A DNA stretch of 7,793 bases from the NCBI GenBank assembly GCA_937885345.1, contig CAKZZH010000002.1, positions 1 to 7,793 on the forward strand. The letters run 5' to 3'. This stretch comes from an uncultured Lachnospiraceae bacterium (GTDB taxonomy: Bacteria; Bacillota; Clostridia; Lachnospirales; Lachnospiraceae). The position numbers and the translations under genes were made by a program. Under the pieces are notes generated by a model. It searched no databases. It was not told the DNA's origin and worked only from the letters and a program-made list of their open reading frames with translations. Below are positions 5,863 to 7,793 of the stretch, in pieces; position 1 is the first letter of the stretch; each line of letters opens with the position of its first letter.

Positions 5863-7340
5863 GGTTAGGTTATACAGATGGTTTTTTATTATATACTGCT
5901 CCATATTTATTAATGTTAATAATATTAATATTTGAAAAAGACAATTTATCAATAATATATCCAATAATAATAACATCTACTTTATATTTAATAGAATTAA
6001 TTTCAACATTATTAGGAGGTTGTTCAGACCCAGGAATAATAGCTCGTCAACGAATGGATTATTATTATAATACTAATAGGCCAACATTAAAATATGTAAT
6101 TAATGGCCATGTTTATTCTTTGAATTATTGTTATAGTTGTTCTGCTTACCGGCCTCCTAGAACAAGTCATTGTTCCTTGTGTGATAATTGTGTCGAAAGA
6201 TTCGATCATCATTGTCTATGGTTGGGAACTTGTATAGGGAAAAGAAATTATAGATATTTTTATTTTTTAACAACTTGTATAAATATATCTGCTGTTTTTC
6301 AAATTGGGTACTCACTTTATTATATAGTTATACATACTAAAAAATTAGCAAATAAAGAAAAGTATAATAAATTCATTTTGTGGGGATTTGTTGCCATTAT
6401 TTTATATGATATACTTTTTATTATTTTTTTCTTAGGGAAATTATTTTTCTTGCATACTTGGTTAGTTTTCAATAATTTGACCTTTTATGAAAATATCAAA
6501 AAAAAATTTAGAAAAGTCCCAGGGATAAATCCTTTTGATAAATATTTGTTTTATACATTTAAAAAAATTATTTGGAAAATGCCATCTAAATCCTTCTTTT
6601 TCCCTCAACTAAAACGCTTTTTGTTATTGTTGAAAAAAAAAGAAGCTCTTAAAAAAATAAAAATACCCAAAAAAAGTATTGAATCAGAAAACGAAGAGGA
6701 TGAAGAAGAAGAAGAAAGCAAGGATATTAAATATATATTTAAAAATAAAAAAAAGAAAGAAGAAGCAACTGAAAGAAATAAGAGTATTAATAATTCAAGG
6801 AAAAATAATAGTAAAATTGAATATGAAAATAAGAGTACAAGTAGTAAAATTAAATCTGATCTATCTTCTGAAAAAAATAAAGTTGAAGTCATCAAGCCAA
6901 TGAAACTTAAGGAAAGTAAAAATAAAAAAAATAAAGAGCTTAATAAATCATCATATGTGAATAAAAAATTAATTAATTTTATTTCACCTAACAATAGTGA
7001 TATAGGAACAGGAAACCAGGATATTAATACAATTGAAAATAAAGAAATGAAATCTAATAAATCGAGTATTATTAATGAAAATAATAATATTCATAATAAA
7101 AGGAAGATTTTACAAAGAATAAATGGTTCAAAAAATAAATTAAATATTGATAATAATTTAGACACTTTTGAAGCTTTAACTCCAAAAAGAAATAATTCCA
7201 TAAAAAATAATATTAAATATTATATTAGAGATAGTAATGAAGAAGATGAAATTGAAGATGATTTTGTAATAAATAATAAATTTAAATTTAAACCCAAAGA
7301 ATCTGATACAAATCTTAAACAATCTATTGAAAATAAATAG
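5859..7340 (+). CDS. DHHC palmitoyltransferase (protein S-acyltransferase), ciliate type, 5' end cut off
   Basis: This is an integral membrane enzyme that transfers palmitate from CoA to cysteines of target proteins, usually at Golgi, endosomal or plasma membranes. Numbering from the first ATG (5913; 475 residues), it shows SDPG (38-41), a zinc-binding cysteine-rich domain from CYSC (73-76) through RTSHCSLCDNC (83-93) to catalytic DHHC (98-101) and GTCIGKRNYR (105-114), two further membrane helices, a TTxE-like TFYE (189-192), and NPFDKY (205-210). This matches the four-helix family core. Residues 240-475 are Lys/Asn/Ser/Glu-rich and probably disordered, with an acidic run near 262-272. The frame is open upstream to 5859, adding QRLGYTDGFLLYTAPYLL. 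These residues complete the first helix, which the ATG at 5913 would split, so the true start was probably lost at the junction. Composition and codon use are wholly unlike the bacterial genes. It ends at TAG; its few Gln codons are CAA/CAG, so no stop reassignment is seen. No intron is needed. Confidence 0.9.
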   Translation, partial: QRLGYTDGFLLYTAPYLLMLIILIFEKDNLSIIYPIIITSTLYLIELISTLLGGCSDPGIIARQRMDYYYNTNRPTLKYVINGHVYSLNYCYSCSAYRPPRTSHCSLCDNCVERFDHHCLWLGTCIGKRNYRYFYFLTTCINISAVFQIGYSLYYIVIHTKKLANKEKYNKFILWGFVAIILYDILFIIFFLGKLFFLHTWLVFNNLTFYENIKKKFRKVPGINPFDKYLFYTFKKIIWKMPSKSFFFPQLKRFLLLLKKKEALKKIKIPKKSIESENEEDEEEEESKDIKYIFKNKKKKEEATERNKSINNSRKNNSKIEYENKSTSSKIKSDLSSEKNKVEVIKPMKLKESKNKKNKELNKSSYVNKKLINFISPNNSDIGTGNQDINTIENKEMKSNKSSIINENNNIHNKRKILQRINGSKNKLNIDNNLDTFEALTPKRNNSIKNNIKYYIRDSNEEDEIEDDFVINNKFKFKPKESDTNLKQSIENK

Positions 7341-7749
7341 TTCCATTTATTTTTGAATCATATCATATGCAGAAAAAAGATTATATACTATAAATTTTCA
7401 TTAAATCAATACTGTTTTAATAATTGGCAATTTGTAAGGATTTTTTCCAAAAAAGAAAATATAATAATTGAATTTATATAAATAAGAATACTTTGCAATA
7501 TAAAAACAGATCAGTATTGTTTGGTTTTATCCACTATTAAACATAAATAAAAAAATAAATAATAGCTTCCTGTATATGATAATAAATATTTTTTTAATTT
7601 TGAAATTAAGCAATTAATGCCAATAATATTAATAAAGAAAAATGCTTTTTTTCCTTTATCAATATATTTATATGTAAATATTTTTTAAATATTTTTTTAA
7701 ATATTATTTATTTATAAAAAAAATTATGAATTAAAACTATATTTTTTAT
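7341..7749. other. A+T-rich 3' flank and subtelomeric DNA
   Basis: About 410 bases lie between the DHHC stop codon and the telomere, with no reading frame, tRNA or recognisable RNA gene. The sequence is dominated by A and T runs. AATAAA occurs at 7546-7551, but such a string is expected by chance at this composition, so I do not call a poly(A) signal. The short distance from gene to telomere fits the small, gene-dense macronuclear chromosomes of some ciliates. Confidence 0.7.
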
Positions 7750-7793
7750 ATTGGGGATTGGGGATTGGGGATTGGGGATTGGGGATTGGGGAT
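7750..7793 (+). repeat. Telomere: (GGGGATT)n array at the right end
   Basis: Five perfect units GGGGATT run from 7753 to 7787, with a sixth cut at GGGGAT by the window edge; ATT at 7750-7752 may be the end of an earlier unit. The G-rich strand runs 5' to 3' toward the end, the correct polarity for a right chromosome end. The unit differs from the Tetrahymena (GGGGTT) and Oxytricha/Euplotes (GGGGTTTT) repeats by having seven bases with an A. Its complement is a rotation of CCCCAAT, which I recall, without being able to check, as the repeat of a rumen entodiniomorph ciliate. Confidence 0.92.

Noticed and set aside
6605..6994. Minus-strand Leu/Ser/Phe-rich frame inside the DHHC gene
   Set aside because: It is the antisense of the Lys/Glu/Asn-rich low-complexity tail; the apparent hydrophobicity is a composition effect.
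7546..7551. AATAAA as a polyadenylation signal
   Set aside because: At this A+T content the hexamer is expected by chance, and ciliate genes often lack a strict AATAAA signal.
7341..7749. Possible continuation of the DHHC frame through TAG under a ciliate code
   Set aside because: The following sequence has no family similarity, and the 475 preceding codons contain no TAA/TAG used as Gln, so TAG is most simply the stop.

Overview
The window is a chimera of two very different DNAs. Positions 1 to about 5855 look like a low-GC-phylum bacterium of the Lachnospiraceae/Butyrivibrio type: roughly half G+C by eye, tightly packed genes with Shine-Dalgarno sites, and sigma-70-type promoters. Positions from about 5859 to 7793 look like a ciliate macronuclear chromosome end: extremely A+T-rich, one protein S-acyltransferase (DHHC) gene, about 400 bases of A+T-rich non-coding DNA, and a terminal array of the telomeric repeat GGGGATT. 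A rumen ciliate with associated bacteria is the natural source of such a mixture, but the host identity is inference.

Bacterial part, minus strand (read from 4320 down to 1): a good promoter (TTGATG, 17 bases, TATAAT) drives an apparent operon for phosphonate synthesis. The order is aepX (PEP mutase with an N-terminal cytidylyltransferase-like domain, Fom1-like architecture), phnW (2-aminoethylphosphonate aminotransferase), a PntC/LicC-like nucleotidyltransferase, and aepY (phosphonopyruvate decarboxylase, running off the left edge). Together they would turn phosphoenolpyruvate into phosphonopyruvate, phosphonoacetaldehyde and 2-aminoethylphosphonate (AEP). AEP would then be activated as CMP-AEP for attachment to a lipid or surface glycan. 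The transferase that would use CMP-AEP is not in the window. The last ~60 bases at the left edge do not continue the expected aepY sequence, so there may be a second join there.

Bacterial part, plus strand: a divergent promoter, a leader carrying two tandem 25-base hairpin-forming repeats, then a complete Na+-dependent SNF/NSS-family transporter (4449-5834). A third, diverged copy of the repeat core lies between aepX and phnW.

Junction and ciliate part: about 20-25 bases after the transporter stop codon the sequence changes character. The DHHC reading frame is open upstream of its first ATG back to the junction, and those extra residues complete the first membrane helix. The gene therefore appears to be cut by the join. 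That favours a library, amplification or assembly chimera over a bacterial operon functionally integrated into a ciliate chromosome. This matters because AEP was first isolated from rumen ciliates, which makes horizontal transfer a tempting but unproven reading. The ciliate gene uses the standard code as far as can be seen (no in-frame TAA/TAG, ends at TAG).
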